64,000 bases of DNA from the NCBI RefSeq assembly GCF_002959915.1, contig NZ_PPDE01000008.1, positions 62,001 through 126,000 on the forward strand. The letters run 5' to 3'. This document shows positions 63,973 through 64,000 of the stretch, piece after piece. The DNA comes from Veillonella atypica KON (GTDB lineage Bacteria; Bacillota; Negativicutes; Veillonellales; Veillonellaceae). Each line of letters begins with the position of its first letter. The stretch's first letter is position 1. Position numbers and translations under genes: made by a program. Under the pieces are notes generated by a model. That model saw nothing but the letters and a program-made list of their open reading frames with translations. It made no database searches and was not told where the DNA came from.

Positions 63973-64000
63973 ATGAAAAATATAGATATTTTTGTACATG
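63973..64000 (+). CDS. Start of a gene cut by the window edge
   Basis: AAGGAGG (63961-63967) precedes ATG 63973 at an ideal distance. Nine codons (MKNIDIFVH) are visible before the window ends. Too little remains to name a function. Confidence 0.55.

Noticed and set aside
1-64000. CRISPR array, tRNA, rRNA, insertion sequence or prophage
   Set aside because: No regularly spaced repeats, cloverleaf-like runs, transposase or integrase frames were recognised anywhere in the window.

Overview
The window reads as chromosome of a low-GC diderm Firmicute (Negativicutes), most like Veillonella. This is inferred from gene content and protein flavour; no database was searched. An outer membrane is implied by a secretin gene and a Wza-type export gene. 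They sit beside Firmicute-type traits: a FapR-PlsX-Fab cluster, ABC-F, strong Shine-Dalgarno sites, and frequent GTG/TTG starts. Nearly all genes lie on the + strand.

Layout. 1-1275: end of pgi, then galE and a strong terminator. 1347-5118: a GspC/PilP-like membrane protein, a short secretin, and an ABC-F ATPase. 5175-9875: a complete livJHMGF-type amino-acid ABC transporter with its own promoter and terminator. 10167-27120: a Wzx/Wzy-type surface polysaccharide locus. It contains an export protein, a FlaA1/CapD-type dehydratase, a Wzz-like chain-length protein, a BY-kinase-like protein, an aminotransferase, an initiating phosphoglycosyl transferase, LicD, an IspD-like cytidylyltransferase, an SDR, GT4, Wzy, a TupA-like ATP-grasp protein, a CapA fragment, Wzx, a UDP-glucuronate epimerase, UDP-glucose dehydrogenase and VanZ. 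A CpsB-like gene follows with its own promoter. 28192-32475: nrdD behind a NrdR-box promoter, nrdG, and a ClC channel. 32522-34035 (minus): a gamma-carbonic anhydrase-like protein and a FabK-like flavoprotein. 34241-35334: a short rubredoxin, then yceD-rpmF. 35471-44134: the fatty-acid cluster fapR-plsX-fabH-fabK-fabD-fabG-acpP-fabK2-fabF, then rnc. 44219-57189: radical SAM, smc, ftsY, an unknown gene, then uvrB-uvrA-uvrC. 57195-61961: a MATE exporter (minus), two TerC paralogues and an RlmD-like rRNA methyltransferase. 61962-64000: an AT-rich zone of gene decay holding a SUKH-type (SMI1/KNR4) gene, broken genes and an uncharacterised small gene.

The most unusual observation is that both members of the presumed capsule tyrosine-phosphorylation pair have lost their catalytic residues. 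The CpsD/BY-kinase-like protein lacks the P-loop lysine, and the CpsB-like PHP phosphatase lacks nearly all metal ligands. Both reading frames remain intact and both have plausible expression signals. This looks like a retained pseudokinase/pseudophosphatase pair. The other notable items are a CapA remnant inside the capsule operon, a methyltransferase pseudogene whose missing segment appears to have been lost between short repeats, a multiply broken small gene near the right end, three FabK-family paralogues within 9 kb, and well-placed FapR and NrdR operator candidates.
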